A stretch of DNA of 19,643 bases from CAZOOR01 sp964581505. GTDB lineage: Bacteria; Bacteroidota; Ignavibacteria; Kapaibacteriales; UBA2268. The stretch covers positions 1-19,643 of the forward strand of contig CAZOOR010000053.1 in assembly GCA_964581505.1 (NCBI GenBank). Direction: 5' to 3'. The position numbers and the translations under genes are program-made. Numbering within the stretch: the stretch's first letter is position 1; every line of letters starts with the position of its first letter. Of this stretch, positions 1-8,147 are shown in pieces. The notes under the pieces are model-generated. The model did not search any database, was not told the DNA's origin, and was given only the letters and a program-made list of their open reading frames with translations.

Positions 1-1
1 T

Positions 2-865
2 AATATTACATTGTCCGAAATACCGGCATTAACAGTAGAAGATTTGCCGGCAACATCAGAAGTATGTAAGGGTAGTGATGCTTCATTTACAGTGAAAGCT
101 ACATCATCTGTTTCAGGGGTTACTATTACATATCAGTGGTTCAAAGATGGAGTTGCTTTGCAGGATAATGCAAGAATTACCGGTGCAAGTGCCGCTACTT
201 TGGTTATTTCAAAAGTAGATAATGATGATGCCGGCGATTATACTTGCCAAGTAACATTAGAAAGCTTTGACCAAAAAACAACTAATACTACAAAATTAAG
301 TATCAAGCATACACCGACTATTAAGACAAATTTACCGTCTGCTTTATCTGTTAAAAAAGACCAAAAACTTACATTAACAGTAGTTGCCGAAGGTGATAAT
401 CTTACTTACAAGTGGTTTAAAGGCGGCAAAGAAATTGCCGGTGCTACTGCCGCTACTTATGAAAAAGAAAAAGCCGCAACAGCAGATGAAGGTACTTACA
501 AAGTAAAAATCTCTAATGACTGCGGTGAAGTTGAATCGAGCGAATGTGTTGTTAGTGTTACATCATATATTATGATGGGAGTTGATGGTGAAGCAGGCGA
601 ATTGATTTTAAATCAAAATGTGCCGAATCCATTTTCAACAATATCCAGAATTGCTTTTGTAATGCCGGAAGCCGGTCAGGCAAAATTGGCTATAACAAAT
701 GCAAACGGAAAAGAATTGGCGGTTATCGTTGATGGTTCCGTATCAGCAGGATTAAACCAATATAATATTGATGCAAATGCTTTGAACTTGTCATCAGGTG
801 TTTATTATTACACATTGACAGTAAAAGGCAATAGCGTAACAAAGACAATGGTAATTGTTAAATAA
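2..865 (+). CDS. Secreted protein with two Ig-like domains and T9SS C-terminal sorting domain (5' partial)
   Basis: The reading frame is open to the left edge, so the true start lies outside the window; the TTG at position 11 is not a convincing start. Counting from that TTG, an Ig-like domain spans about residues 5-98 (YQWFKDG core, DAGDYTCQV strand), a second about 104-182 (YKWFKGG core, DEGTYKVKIS strand), and a Por-type sorting domain about 200-284 (LNQNVPNPF opening, SSGVYYYTL and final MVIVK). The family knowledge is that this C-terminal domain sends proteins through the type IX secretion system to the cell surface or medium. The two Ig units share similar stretches (ITGASAATL and IAGATAATY), suggesting an old tandem duplication. 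The catalytic or adhesive part, if any, would lie upstream and cannot be judged. The domain calls are firm, the function is not. Confidence 0.88.
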   Translation, partial: NITLSEIPALTVEDLPATSEVCKGSDASFTVKATSSVSGVTITYQWFKDGVALQDNARITGASAATLVISKVDNDDAGDYTCQVTLESFDQKTTNTTKLSIKHTPTIKTNLPSALSVKKDQKLTLTVVAEGDNLTYKWFKGGKEIAGATAATYEKEKAATADEGTYKVKISNDCGEVESSECVVSVTSYIMMGVDGEAGELILNQNVPNPFSTISRIAFVMPEAGQAKLAITNANGKELAVIVDGSVSAGLNQYNIDANALNLSSGVYYYTLTVKGNSVTKTMVIVK

Positions 866-890
866 AGTAATATTTAATGATTTGACAAAA

Positions 891-922
891 AGTCGGACTG
901 TTTTTCAGTCCGGCTTTTTTTT
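891..922 (+). terminator. Rho-independent terminator of the Ig/T9SS gene
   Basis: A 9-bp stem (892-900 with 906-914, one T-G wobble) with a five-T loop is followed by eight T residues. It sits 26 bases after the stop codon of the secreted Ig protein and ahead of the aminotransferase, so it separates the two transcription units. Confidence 0.9.
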
Positions 923-938
923 GTATGTTCTCTTTTGT

Positions 939-946
939 TAATTTTG
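939..946 (+). promoter_or_regulatory. Putative Bacteroidetes-type -7 promoter element
   Basis: TAATTTTG matches the Bacteroidetes -7 consensus TAnnTTTG and ends 35 bases before the aminotransferase ATG, just after the preceding terminator. A TTTG at 920-923 could be the -33 element, but the 15-base spacing is shorter than usual. The call rests on motif and position only. Confidence 0.4.
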
Positions 947-981
947 TATATGCTTTTTAAATAATTGAAGGAAAGAAAAAA

Positions 982-2181
982 ATGTCATCAATAATAAAAC
1001 CGGCAGAGAGAACCAATGGCGTAACTTATGCTATTAGGGATATTGTTGTTCTTGCTTCGGAAGTTGCAAAATCAGGTAAAGAGATGTTATACCTTAATAT
1101 TGGCGACCCGAATATTTATGACCATAGGACACCTCAGCATATAATCGAAGCTACATATAAAGCTATGCTTGATAATAAAAACGGATACTCACCTTCGAGC
1201 GGTATTCCCGAAGCTCTTGATTCAATTAGACGTGATGCAGAACGCAAGGGTATTAATAATATTAATGATATATTTATTACTACCGGTGCAAGCGAAGCGA
1301 TTGAATTATGTTTGACAGCACTTGCTGATGCCGGCGAAAATGTTTTACTACCGACACCGGGCTATCCGCTATATACTGCTATTCAATCGAAACTTGAACT
1401 TATCGGCAATCCTTATTATATGGACGAAGATAATAATTGGGAACCTGATATTGATGATATTAAAAAGAAAATTAATGCAAAGACGCGGGCTATTATTTTA
1501 ATCAATCCGAATAATCCGACTGGGACTGTGTATAGTGATGATACTTTGCGGAAAATTATTGATATTGCACTCGAGTATAATCTAATTATTTTTGCAGATG
1601 AGATTTATGACAAACTTATTTTTGAAGGGAAAAAACATACTGCTATTGCTTCGCTTAATGATGAAGTGCCGGTTATTACTTTTTCCGGAATGTCCAAGAA
1701 TTATGTTGTACCCGGCTGGCGTATAGGCTGGGGGATTGCTAGTGGCGATGTCTCGCGAATGCGAACATTTCTTGATGCACTTAATAAATTGCTCCGTGCT
1801 AGGCTTTGTGCTAATCATCCAATGCAATATGCTATTCCTGCCGCTTTGGACGGTTCGCAGACGCATTTACAGTCATTAATCAAAACACTGGAACGCCGCC
1901 GCGATATTACGATGGAAAAACTAGCAACTATCCCTGGTATATCACTTGTCAAGCCCGAAGGTTCTTTCTATGCCTTTGCTTCGATTGATGTTGATGATGA
2001 TATGAAATTCTCTGCGGAATTGATAAAAGAGACCGGCGTTGTTGTCGTTCCCGGAAGCGGGTTTGGTCAAAAGCCCGGCTCACAACATTTTCGTATTGTT
2101 ATTCTTCCACCTGATGATGTATTGGATAAAGCATTTTTGCGCATTGCCGAATTTTATGAAAAGTATAAACGAAACAATTAG
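982..2181 (+). CDS. Pyridoxal-phosphate-dependent class I aminotransferase (AlaA/AspC type)
   Basis: A cytoplasmic fold-type I aminotransferase of 399 residues, the usual length. Visible key residues are the PLP-binding lysine K239 in SGMSKNY, N178 in NPNNPTG, D206 and Y209 in ADEIYDK, and the substrate-carboxylate arginine R371 in HFRIVILPP. The N-terminal region (KSGKEMLYLNIGDPN) resembles the alanine/aspartate aminotransferase AlaA branch, so an amino acid/2-oxo acid exchange with glutamate or alanine is likely; exact substrates cannot be read from sequence. A purine-rich GAAGGAAAG lies 7-14 bases before the ATG. The stop is five bases from pdxB on the same strand, so the two are probably co-transcribed. 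The pairing may mean this enzyme feeds or relieves the PLP pathway, but that is inference. Confidence 0.9.
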   Translation: MSSIIKPAERTNGVTYAIRDIVVLASEVAKSGKEMLYLNIGDPNIYDHRTPQHIIEATYKAMLDNKNGYSPSSGIPEALDSIRRDAERKGINNINDIFITTGASEAIELCLTALADAGENVLLPTPGYPLYTAIQSKLELIGNPYYMDEDNNWEPDIDDIKKKINAKTRAIILINPNNPTGTVYSDDTLRKIIDIALEYNLIIFADEIYDKLIFEGKKHTAIASLNDEVPVITFSGMSKNYVVPGWRIGWGIASGDVSRMRTFLDALNKLLRARLCANHPMQYAIPAALDGSQTHLQSLIKTLERRRDITMEKLATIPGISLVKPEGSFYAFASIDVDDDMKFSAELIKETGVVVVPGSGFGQKPGSQHFRIVILPPDDVLDKAFLRIAEFYEKYKRNN

Positions 2182-2186
2182 TCTGA

Positions 2187-3278
2187 ATGATGCTTAATAT
2201 TATTATTGACGAGAATATTCCACTGCTGAATGATGCTTTGAAAACTGTTGCTAATGTACAGCTTGCTGAAGGTCGTTCTATTTCAAATGCTCTATTATTG
2301 GATAGTAATTGCGATGCTTTGATTGTACGTTCACTTACTAAAATTAATGCAGAATTATTAAGCAATACATCGGTACGATTTGTAGGAACTTCGACATCGG
2401 GTATTGACCATATTGATACGGATTTTTTATTAGAACATAATATTGCTTTTGCGAATGCTCCGGGTTCTAATGCTAATTCCGTTGCGGAATATGTGGTTTA
2501 TTCTATACTAATGTGGGCGAGAGCAAATAGCATTTCTCTTGAAGGCAAAAGCATTGGGATTGTCGGTTATGGGAATATTGGACGAATCGTGGCGAACTAT
2601 GCTAATGCACTTGGGCTGAGAGTACTTGTTAATGACCCACCGCTTAATGATACTCATTTTGTTTTTCCGGACTTTGTGGCGTATCGTTCGATTAATGAAT
2701 TATGTGAGGAAAGTGATATTATTACAAATCATGTGCCATTGACTAAAACGGGTAAGTATGCTACCGTGGGACTCTTTTCCTCATCATTGATTAATAAGAT
2801 GAATAGCGGCTCATTGTTTATACACGCATCGCGGGGGTTTGTTGTTGATGAAAAACCACTTTTAGAGAGATTAGCTAAGCGTGAACTTACGGCTGTAATT
2901 GACGTCTGGGAAAACGAACCGACACCTAATCCTGTAATAGTGAAGTACTGCTTTATGGCTACGCCGCATATTGCCGGTTATGCCTTTGACGGTAAATTGA
3001 AAGGTGCCTTGATGATGGCTGATGCAGTTGAAAAGCATTTTGGTATTACTACAAACAAGGAAGTAATAATAAATGAATTGAATTCCGCAGTAGAAAAAAT
3101 TACTGCATCATCAACGCACAATGTTATACTTGAAAGTCTGCAACGCAACCGTATGTTGCAAGAGGACTATAAGGATTTTCTCTATACTATGCTGATAGAT
3201 GATAAGCGACAACGCTCTGCCGAGTTCGACCGCTTGCGGAAGGAGTATCCTCATCGCAGAGAGTGTTTGACGATATAA
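2187..3278 (+). CDS. pdxB: Erythronate-4-phosphate dehydrogenase
   Basis: PdxB oxidises 4-phospho-D-erythronate to 2-oxo-3-hydroxy-4-phosphobutanoate, the second step of DXP-dependent pyridoxal phosphate synthesis. The 363-residue protein has the D-2-hydroxyacid dehydrogenase layout: split catalytic domain at the ends, Rossmann domain in the middle (GYGNIG, G127-G132), catalytic R216 (ASRGFVVDE), E244 (DVWENEP) and H261 (TPHIAGY). PdxB-specific signs are the start (IIDENIPL), FVGTSTSGIDHID, and the C-terminal dimerisation tail FDRLRKEYPHRRE, which other hydroxyacid dehydrogenases lack. Length is slightly under the E. coli enzyme. Two ATGs lie side by side (2187 and 2190); the first is used here. 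It follows the aminotransferase by five bases and ends at a terminator shared with the opposing exporter operon. Confidence 0.93.
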   Translation: MMLNIIIDENIPLLNDALKTVANVQLAEGRSISNALLLDSNCDALIVRSLTKINAELLSNTSVRFVGTSTSGIDHIDTDFLLEHNIAFANAPGSNANSVAEYVVYSILMWARANSISLEGKSIGIVGYGNIGRIVANYANALGLRVLVNDPPLNDTHFVFPDFVAYRSINELCEESDIITNHVPLTKTGKYATVGLFSSSLINKMNSGSLFIHASRGFVVDEKPLLERLAKRELTAVIDVWENEPTPNPVIVKYCFMATPHIAGYAFDGKLKGALMMADAVEKHFGITTNKEVIINELNSAVEKITASSTHNVILESLQRNRMLQEDYKDFLYTMLIDDKRQRSAEFDRLRKEYPHRRECLTI

Positions 3279-3291
3279 TGATTTAATTAAA

Positions 3292-3329
3292 TAAAAAAAA
3301 TAACCGTTCTTTCGAGCGGTTATTTTTTA
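3292..3329. terminator. Bidirectional rho-independent terminator between convergent operons
   Basis: An inverted repeat with a TTTC loop at 3310-3313 and a GC-containing stem (3304-3309 with 3314-3319) extends outward through A-run and T-run arms to about 3295 and 3328. The A tract on the left and T tract on the right give a U-rich tail in both directions, so it can end pdxB (+) and the last permease gene (-), which converge here. Confidence 0.9.
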
Positions 3330-3343
3330 TAACAATGTTGTTT

Positions 3344-4474
3344 CTATGCTGTTTTTCTGTATCGCCATACTGCAAGTGCATTAACAAAGACAGCCATAGC
3401 GGAAATAACAATTAAATGTATCTTAATATCGGCAAAGCCTGAACCTTTTAGCATTACCATTCTAATCACTTCAATAAAATATCGCACGGGATTAAAACTT
3501 GTCAGCATTTTTGCCCAATCCGGCATATTCTCAATAGCAGTGAAAAAACCGCTGAGTAAAATGAATACTACTAAAAAGAACCACGAGAATAACATTGATT
3601 GTTGCTGTGTTTCGGTCATTGTCGAAATTAGCAGTCCGAAACCAAGCGGAACAAATAAATATACAGCGGCAAAAGAAAATAATACTAATGTATTGCCGAC
3701 AAAGGGTATATCATAGAGTAGTAATGCAACGGATAGTCCGAATGCAAGTTCAATCATTCCAATAATCCAGATAGGCAATAATTTGGCAGTAATGAACTCA
3801 TATTTTTTTATGGGTGTAACGTTCATACTTTCAATTGTGCCAATTTCCTTTTCGCGAACAATATTGATTGCTGATAGCATTGTTCCGATTAATGTAACAA
3901 GTAGAACAAGTAAACCCGGAACCATAAATATTTTATAGTTCATTTCTGGATTATACCAGTTGGAATACTGGATATTCATCCTAATGAACTCTTTTTCTTT
4001 GGTAAGTATATTACCTTTTATTGCATATTCAATTGATTTATCTTCAAGAAAACCTCTTAGTATATTACTCGAATAGAAAGAAGCAAGTGAACCTTTCATA
4101 CCATCAATAGCATTAGCAACAATATTGATTTTATTTTTGCCATCTCTAATCAATGTTCTCTCGAAATTCTGAGGAATCTCAATATATATATCAATATTGC
4201 GTTTTTTCAATTCCTCTTCGGCAAAAGCAGTATTGAAAGAATATTTTTTTACATTAAAATATTTTGAGCCTTCAAATTTTGAAGTTAATTGTTGTGAAAA
4301 AGTTGATTTATCCTTATCAACAAACATAATACTCATATTTTTTAATTCAAAAGTTGCGGCGTTTGCTAATATGATTAACTGCATAATTGGCATAAGAAAA
4401 ATAAGAGGTAACATCATCTTATTTCTGAGTATCTGCTTGAATTCTTTGCTAATTAAAAATTTTATTCGACTCAT
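3344..4474 (-). CDS. ABC-2 type exporter permease (YbhR/YhhJ-like), second permease
   Basis: An inner-membrane ABC-2 permease of 376 residues, last gene of the exporter operon. It has a cytoplasmic start (ISKEFKQILRNK), a first membrane segment about residues 22-42, a long extracytoplasmic domain to about 180, then a block of about five membrane segments to the end. The REKEIGTIESMNVTPIKKYEFITAK segment is the cytoplasmic coupling region typical of the family, and LLSGFFTAIENMPDWAKMLTSFNPVRYF is a conserved late loop. Its ATG overlaps the stop of the preceding permease in an ATGA, so the two are translationally coupled and probably heterodimerise. With the two ATPases, the fusion protein and the TolC partner it would form one pump; substrate unknown. 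Confidence 0.9.
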   Translation of the reverse strand: MSRIKFLISKEFKQILRNKMMLPLIFLMPIMQLIILANAATFELKNMSIMFVDKDKSTFSQQLTSKFEGSKYFNVKKYSFNTAFAEEELKKRNIDIYIEIPQNFERTLIRDGKNKINIVANAIDGMKGSLASFYSSNILRGFLEDKSIEYAIKGNILTKEKEFIRMNIQYSNWYNPEMNYKIFMVPGLLVLLVTLIGTMLSAINIVREKEIGTIESMNVTPIKKYEFITAKLLPIWIIGMIELAFGLSVALLLYDIPFVGNTLVLFSFAAVYLFVPLGFGLLISTMTETQQQSMLFSWFFLVVFILLSGFFTAIENMPDWAKMLTSFNPVRYFIEVIRMVMLKGSGFADIKIHLIVISAMAVFVNALAVWRYRKTA

Positions 4475-5583
4475 TGTAACCTCTCTTTATAATTTTTTAC
4501 ACTAAGCAAAACAAAGAATATGGTAAATCCAACAAGGATAAGTGTCTCTTTCCATACATAACTAATATCAGAACCCTTAAGCATTATATCTCGTATAATA
4601 ATTAAAAACCATTTAGCCGGGATAATGTTTGAAATCCATTGCAATACAAGCGGCATATTTTCTATAGGAAAAATATATCCTGAAAGAATAATTGTCGGTA
4701 GCATTAGCCCGACAAGCGAAACCATAAATGCCGCTTGCTGTGTGTTTGATTTTGTTGAAATTAGTATTCCAAGTGAAAGTGATGTAAGAATATATAACAA
4801 ACATTCGCTTAATAAGAAAATGATATTTCCCAGAACCGGAACACCGAAAACATAATATCCTGCAAGGATTACCGTTATGGCATTAATCATTGCAAGAATT
4901 GTGTATGGCAATACTTTTGCTATAATTATTTGTAGAGATTGTACCGGTGAAACAAGCAAAAGTTCCATATTACCGAGTTCCTTTTCGCGTGTTATTGATA
5001 TAGAGGTCATAAGTGCTGATATCAGCATTAATATTACTGAAATCAGACCAGGCACAAAGAAATATACACTTCTCAATTCCGGATTATATCTCATTTTGCT
5101 TGCAATTGAAATATTGAAAATCGGATTATTTGTTCCATTTAGTTCTCTATTGAAATTGCTTACTATCGCAGTAATATAATTGATTAGCGTATTTGCTGTA
5201 TTTGCATCAGACGCATCTGTTACTATTTGAACAGTTGCACTTTTCATAGTTTTTAATTTATTATCAAATTGATTTTCAATAATTAATGCGAGTTTAATTT
5301 TTCCTTGTTTGAATTTCTGCTCTATTTCTTTGTCGGACTGCAAGTAGGAATCCAATCTAAAATATCCGCTTGACAATATTTCACTTACTAATCTTTCCGA
5401 TGTAATATCTTTTGATTTATCCAAAATCGCTATATCTACATTTTTAATTTCGTTAGTGATTGCATATCCAAACAGTGTCATCTGTATAATTGGCATACCG
5501 ATTAATATAATCAAACTTCGCTTATCACGCCAAATATGGATAAATTCCTTCTTAATAAATGCTAAAAATCTTTTCCAATTCAT
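4471..5583 (-). CDS. ABC-2 type exporter permease (YbhS-like), first permease
   Basis: An inner-membrane ABC-2 permease. The ATG at 5583 gives 370 residues starting MNWKRFLAFIKKEF; an upstream in-frame TTG at 5598 would overlap the ATPase gene by 14 bases and is less likely, because with the ATG the ATPase stop is one base away. Membrane segment one is about residues 24-44, followed by an extracytoplasmic domain and a C-terminal bundle of about five segments. REKELGNMELLLVSPVQSLQIIIAK and LSGYIFPIENMPLVLQWISNIIPAKWF match the E. coli YbhS regions. It differs from the next permease in sequence, so the membrane part of the pump is probably a heterodimer, mirroring the two different ATPases upstream. 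Confidence 0.9.
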   Translation of the reverse strand: MNWKRFLAFIKKEFIHIWRDKRSLIILIGMPIIQMTLFGYAITNEIKNVDIAILDKSKDITSERLVSEILSSGYFRLDSYLQSDKEIEQKFKQGKIKLALIIENQFDNKLKTMKSATVQIVTDASDANTANTLINYITAIVSNFNRELNGTNNPIFNISIASKMRYNPELRSVYFFVPGLISVILMLISALMTSISITREKELGNMELLLVSPVQSLQIIIAKVLPYTILAMINAITVILAGYYVFGVPVLGNIIFLLSECLLYILTSLSLGILISTKSNTQQAAFMVSLVGLMLPTIILSGYIFPIENMPLVLQWISNIIPAKWFLIIIRDIMLKGSDISYVWKETLILVGFTIFFVLLSVKNYKERLQ

Positions 5584-5584
5584 C

Positions 5585-6319
5585 TTAACCACGTGCAATT
5601 TTTATGAAAACATCATTCATTGTTTCGACACCGAATTGTTTCTTCAAATCTTTCGGTACTCCGAGTGCTTTTATTTCACCGCTTGCCATCATTACAACTC
5701 TGTTGCAATACTCGGCTTCGTCCATATAGTGAGTTGTAACAAATACCGTTACACCGTTATCGGCGGCTTCGTAAATCAATTCCCAGAATTGACGCCGAGT
5801 AATCGGGTCCACACCACCGGTCGGTTCATCAAGAAATACTATATCAGGGTCATGGAGAATGGCTACAGAAAATGCCAGCTTCTGTTTCCAACCCAGCGGC
5901 AAATCCCTTAATAACTTATTCTTGACTTCTTCCAAATGAAGTTTCTTGATAAGAAAATCTTTCTTTTCCTTAATCTGCTTATTACTTAGTTCATAAATTC
6001 CGCCGAATAGTGTAATATTTTCCTCAACAGTCAAATCGTCATATAATGAGAACTTCTGGGACATATAGCCAATATTCTTTTTTATTTCCTCGGCATACTT
6101 ATATACATCGTAACCTGCAACTTTTGCTTTGCCGGAAGTGGGGGATAGTAAGCCGCATAATATTTTAATTGCCGTTGTCTTACCTGCACCATTAGCCCCG
6201 AGAAATCCGAATATCTCGCCCTTGCTTACTTTGAAGGAAATGTTATCGACTGCGGCAAAATCTCCGAACTTTTTTGTAAGTCCTGCTACTTCCACAATAT
6301 ATTCATTATTATTGTTCAT
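5585..6319 (-). CDS. ABC exporter ATPase 2, equivalent to the C-terminal half of YbhF
   Basis: A cytoplasmic nucleotide-binding subunit of 244 residues from the ATG at 6319; a longer TTG start at 6388 would overlap the upstream gene by 80 bases and adds sequence unlike the family. Walker A is G41-T48 (K47), Q-loop Q88, Walker B and catalytic Glu IVFLDE (160-165), and switch histidine H197 in FVTTHYMDEAEYC. The ABC signature is degenerate: LPLGWKQ (140-146) instead of LSGGQ. KKFGDFAAVDNISF, GYMSQKFSLYDDLTVEEN and LPLGWKQ closely recall the second half of E. coli YbhF, where the signature is also altered. The start overlaps the stop of ATPase 1 by 11 bases, consistent with coupled synthesis of a heterodimer. 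Confidence 0.92.
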   Translation of the reverse strand: MNNNNEYIVEVAGLTKKFGDFAAVDNISFKVSKGEIFGFLGANGAGKTTAIKILCGLLSPTSGKAKVAGYDVYKYAEEIKKNIGYMSQKFSLYDDLTVEENITLFGGIYELSNKQIKEKKDFLIKKLHLEEVKNKLLRDLPLGWKQKLAFSVAILHDPDIVFLDEPTGGVDPITRRQFWELIYEAADNGVTVFVTTHYMDEAEYCNRVVMMASGEIKALGVPKDLKKQFGVETMNDVFIKIARG

Positions 6320-7232
6320 CTTGCACCATAAAGTTAATAAAACAGTCCTCAATATCCGGTTTGATTTTCTTAATTGTGAAATTATCAAAACCTTTTGATT
6401 GTAAGTAATGATTTATCTCATTGGTTTTATCTTCATTGCCTTTGATAATCAGATGAAGAACTTCGCCAAAGGGATATACCCTGTCTGTGTATTCAAACTT
6501 TTTCAGTTCCTCTATCAAATGATAATTATTATCAGCCTCAATGGCATATAGAATACCATCAAAGCGATTAATAATCTCCGGTATAGAATCGACTGATAGA
6601 AGTTTGCCTTTGTTAATCAGTGCCACACGGTCGCACATTTTGGCTTCGTCCATATATGCAGTGCTGACAAATATTGTTATGCCCTGTTTCTTCAATTTTT
6701 TCAGCATATCCCATAATTCCTTGCGAGATACAGGGTCCACACCTGTTGTAGGCTCATCAAGAAAGAGTACGTCAGGCTTATGAATCAGAGCGCAGGATAG
6801 AGCTAATTTTTGCTTCATACCGCCTGATAATTTTCCTGCTTGTCTATCCTTAAACGGCTCAATCTGTGAATATATATCTTTGACGAGATAATAGTTTTCC
6901 TCTATTGTCGTACCGAAAATTTTTGCAAACAACTCCATATTCTCCTCAACGGTCAAATCTGTATAGAGCGAAAATCTGCCGGGCATATATCCTACTGTAC
7001 TTCTGATTTTCTTGTAATCCTTAATGACATCAAGTCCATTAACTTCCGCTTCCCCTGTATCAGCAAGCAATAGAGTTAGCAGTATTCTAATCAATGTAGT
7101 CTTGCCGGCTCCGTCAGGTCCAATCATTCCGAATAGCTCACCCTCCTTTACATTTAGGCTAATATTGTCAAGGGCTTTTGTATCACCAAATGATTTCGAT
7201 ATATTTTTTACTATTATTTTATCCATAATCAT
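6309..7232 (-). CDS. ABC exporter ATPase 1, equivalent to the N-terminal half of YbhF
   Basis: A cytoplasmic nucleotide-binding subunit of 307 residues. Walker A is G38-T45 (GPDGAGKT, K44), signature LSGGMKQ (135-141), Walker B plus Glu VLFLDE (155-160). Two switch positions are lost: the Q-loop reads GYMPGRFSLY with G85 in place of Gln, and the H-loop reads STAYMDEA with A192 in place of His. A C-terminal extension of about 85 residues ends IKPDIEDCFINFMV, like the stretch that ends the first half of YbhF. The gene starts one base after the fusion-protein stop; an alternative ATG two codons in is also possible. Together with ATPase 2 it should make a heterodimer with one intact and one degenerate ATP site. 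Confidence 0.92.
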   Translation of the reverse strand: MIMDKIIVKNISKSFGDTKALDNISLNVKEGELFGMIGPDGAGKTTLIRILLTLLLADTGEAEVNGLDVIKDYKKIRSTVGYMPGRFSLYTDLTVEENMELFAKIFGTTIEENYYLVKDIYSQIEPFKDRQAGKLSGGMKQKLALSCALIHKPDVLFLDEPTTGVDPVSRKELWDMLKKLKKQGITIFVSTAYMDEAKMCDRVALINKGKLLSVDSIPEIINRFDGILYAIEADNNYHLIEELKKFEYTDRVYPFGEVLHLIIKGNEDKTNEINHYLQSKGFDNFTIKKIKPDIEDCFINFMVQDEQ

Positions 7233-7233
7233 T

Positions 7234-8127
7234 CTACTTGAATCTTAATTCACCGGGCATACCAATTTTGATTTTGCCGTCATTTTTCACTAGCACTTTA
7301 ACTGCATAGACCATATTCACTCTTTGCTCTTTTGTCTGCACTATTTTTGGTGTAAACTCTGCCTTCGGCGAGACCCAAGTAATTTTTCCCGAATATTCAT
7401 AATAATCGTTTTCACCTTTATCAATCAACACTTTGACCTTACTACCGAGTTTGGCCTGCGCAAGCTGTGAGCCGCTTATATATGCACGAAGATAAATATT
7501 ATCCATATCGGCTATCTTGAATAACGGTTTGCCCGGTACGGCAAACTCGCCGTTCATTATATATCTAACTAATACAATACCATCAATCGGGGACTTTACT
7601 TGGCATTTTTCAATTTTATCTTCTATTGATTGCAACATAGCTCGCATTGGCTTTAGCTCGCTCATCAGTCCGGAGTTAGCAGTATTTAATCCGGTCTTTG
7701 TTGCAATAATACTACTTTCCAGCACTTCAATTTGTCCGTTTACATCATCTAATTGCTTCTGCGTAGCGGCGCCGTCTTTGAACATATTTTCCAGTCTGTT
7801 TTTCTCACGAAGTATATTTGCTAATTTCTTTTTTAAGACATTTACCTGCACCTGAACATTCCGTTTTTTCGATGCAATTGCTTGCATACTTGCAAGTACT
7901 TTCTCTTGCTGTAAATACAATTGCATTGTGTCGATTAATGCAAGTGATTCTCCTGACTGTACATTATCACCTTCGTTAGCTTTTAATGTCAGCACTTTGC
8001 CCATTGATTCTGCCGAAAGTATTACTTCATCAGCCTCGAAATTTCCATAAGCGTCCGATTTATTGTCATTACTGCCGCAAGCCGCTACAAGTAATGCAAT
8101 ACTCAAATACATAATTATTTTTTTCAT
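7234..8127 (-). CDS. HlyD/YbhG-type membrane fusion lipoprotein
   Basis: The periplasmic adaptor of the tripartite exporter, 297 residues. A lipoprotein signal peptide ends in the lipobox V14-A-A-C17, so the mature protein is probably lipid-anchored. A biotinyl-lipoyl-like half-motif (GKVLTLKANEGDNVQSGESLALID) is at about 42-66, a helical hairpin about 70-160 (QEKVLASMQAI, KKKLANILREKNRLENMFKDGAATQKQLDDV), the second lipoyl half with CQVKSPIDGIVLVRYIMNGEFAVPGKPLFKI about 175-205, then a beta-barrel domain to the C-terminus. It lies 20 bases after the TolC gene and one base before ATPase 1. The family bridges ABC permeases to TolC-type channels, which fits this order exactly. Substrate is not predictable. 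Confidence 0.92.
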   Translation of the reverse strand: MKKIIMYLSIALLVAACGSNDNKSDAYGNFEADEVILSAESMGKVLTLKANEGDNVQSGESLALIDTMQLYLQQEKVLASMQAIASKKRNVQVQVNVLKKKLANILREKNRLENMFKDGAATQKQLDDVNGQIEVLESSIIATKTGLNTANSGLMSELKPMRAMLQSIEDKIEKCQVKSPIDGIVLVRYIMNGEFAVPGKPLFKIADMDNIYLRAYISGSQLAQAKLGSKVKVLIDKGENDYYEYSGKITWVSPKAEFTPKIVQTKEQRVNMVYAVKVLVKNDGKIKIGMPGELRFK

Positions 8128-8147
8128 TTTATTTCCTTATTATTAAA

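Noticed and set aside
11..600. Possibility that the Ig-like protein is a phage or adhesin tail fragment from horizontal transfer
   Set aside because: Its composition resembles the neighbours, no phage genes are nearby, and the T9SS sorting domain fits a resident secreted protein.
882..887. A perfect TTGACA (-35-like)
   Set aside because: No -10 hexamer occurs at 16-18 bases; the site is directly upstream of and partly read into the terminator hairpin.
2725..2750. Minus-strand TGGCAC-N5-TTGT, near match to a sigma-54 promoter
   Set aside because: It lies inside pdxB with no minus-strand gene downstream, and the -12 GC is GT.
4197..5911. Plus-strand open frames of 76-151 codons opposite the permease and ATPase genes
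   Set aside because: They are antisense shadows of well-supported genes, with no family resemblance and low-complexity composition.
6320..6388. TTG-initiated extension of ATPase 2 and, likewise, the TTG at 5598 for the first permease
   Set aside because: Both starts would lie deep in the preceding gene, and family homology begins at the downstream ATG in each case.
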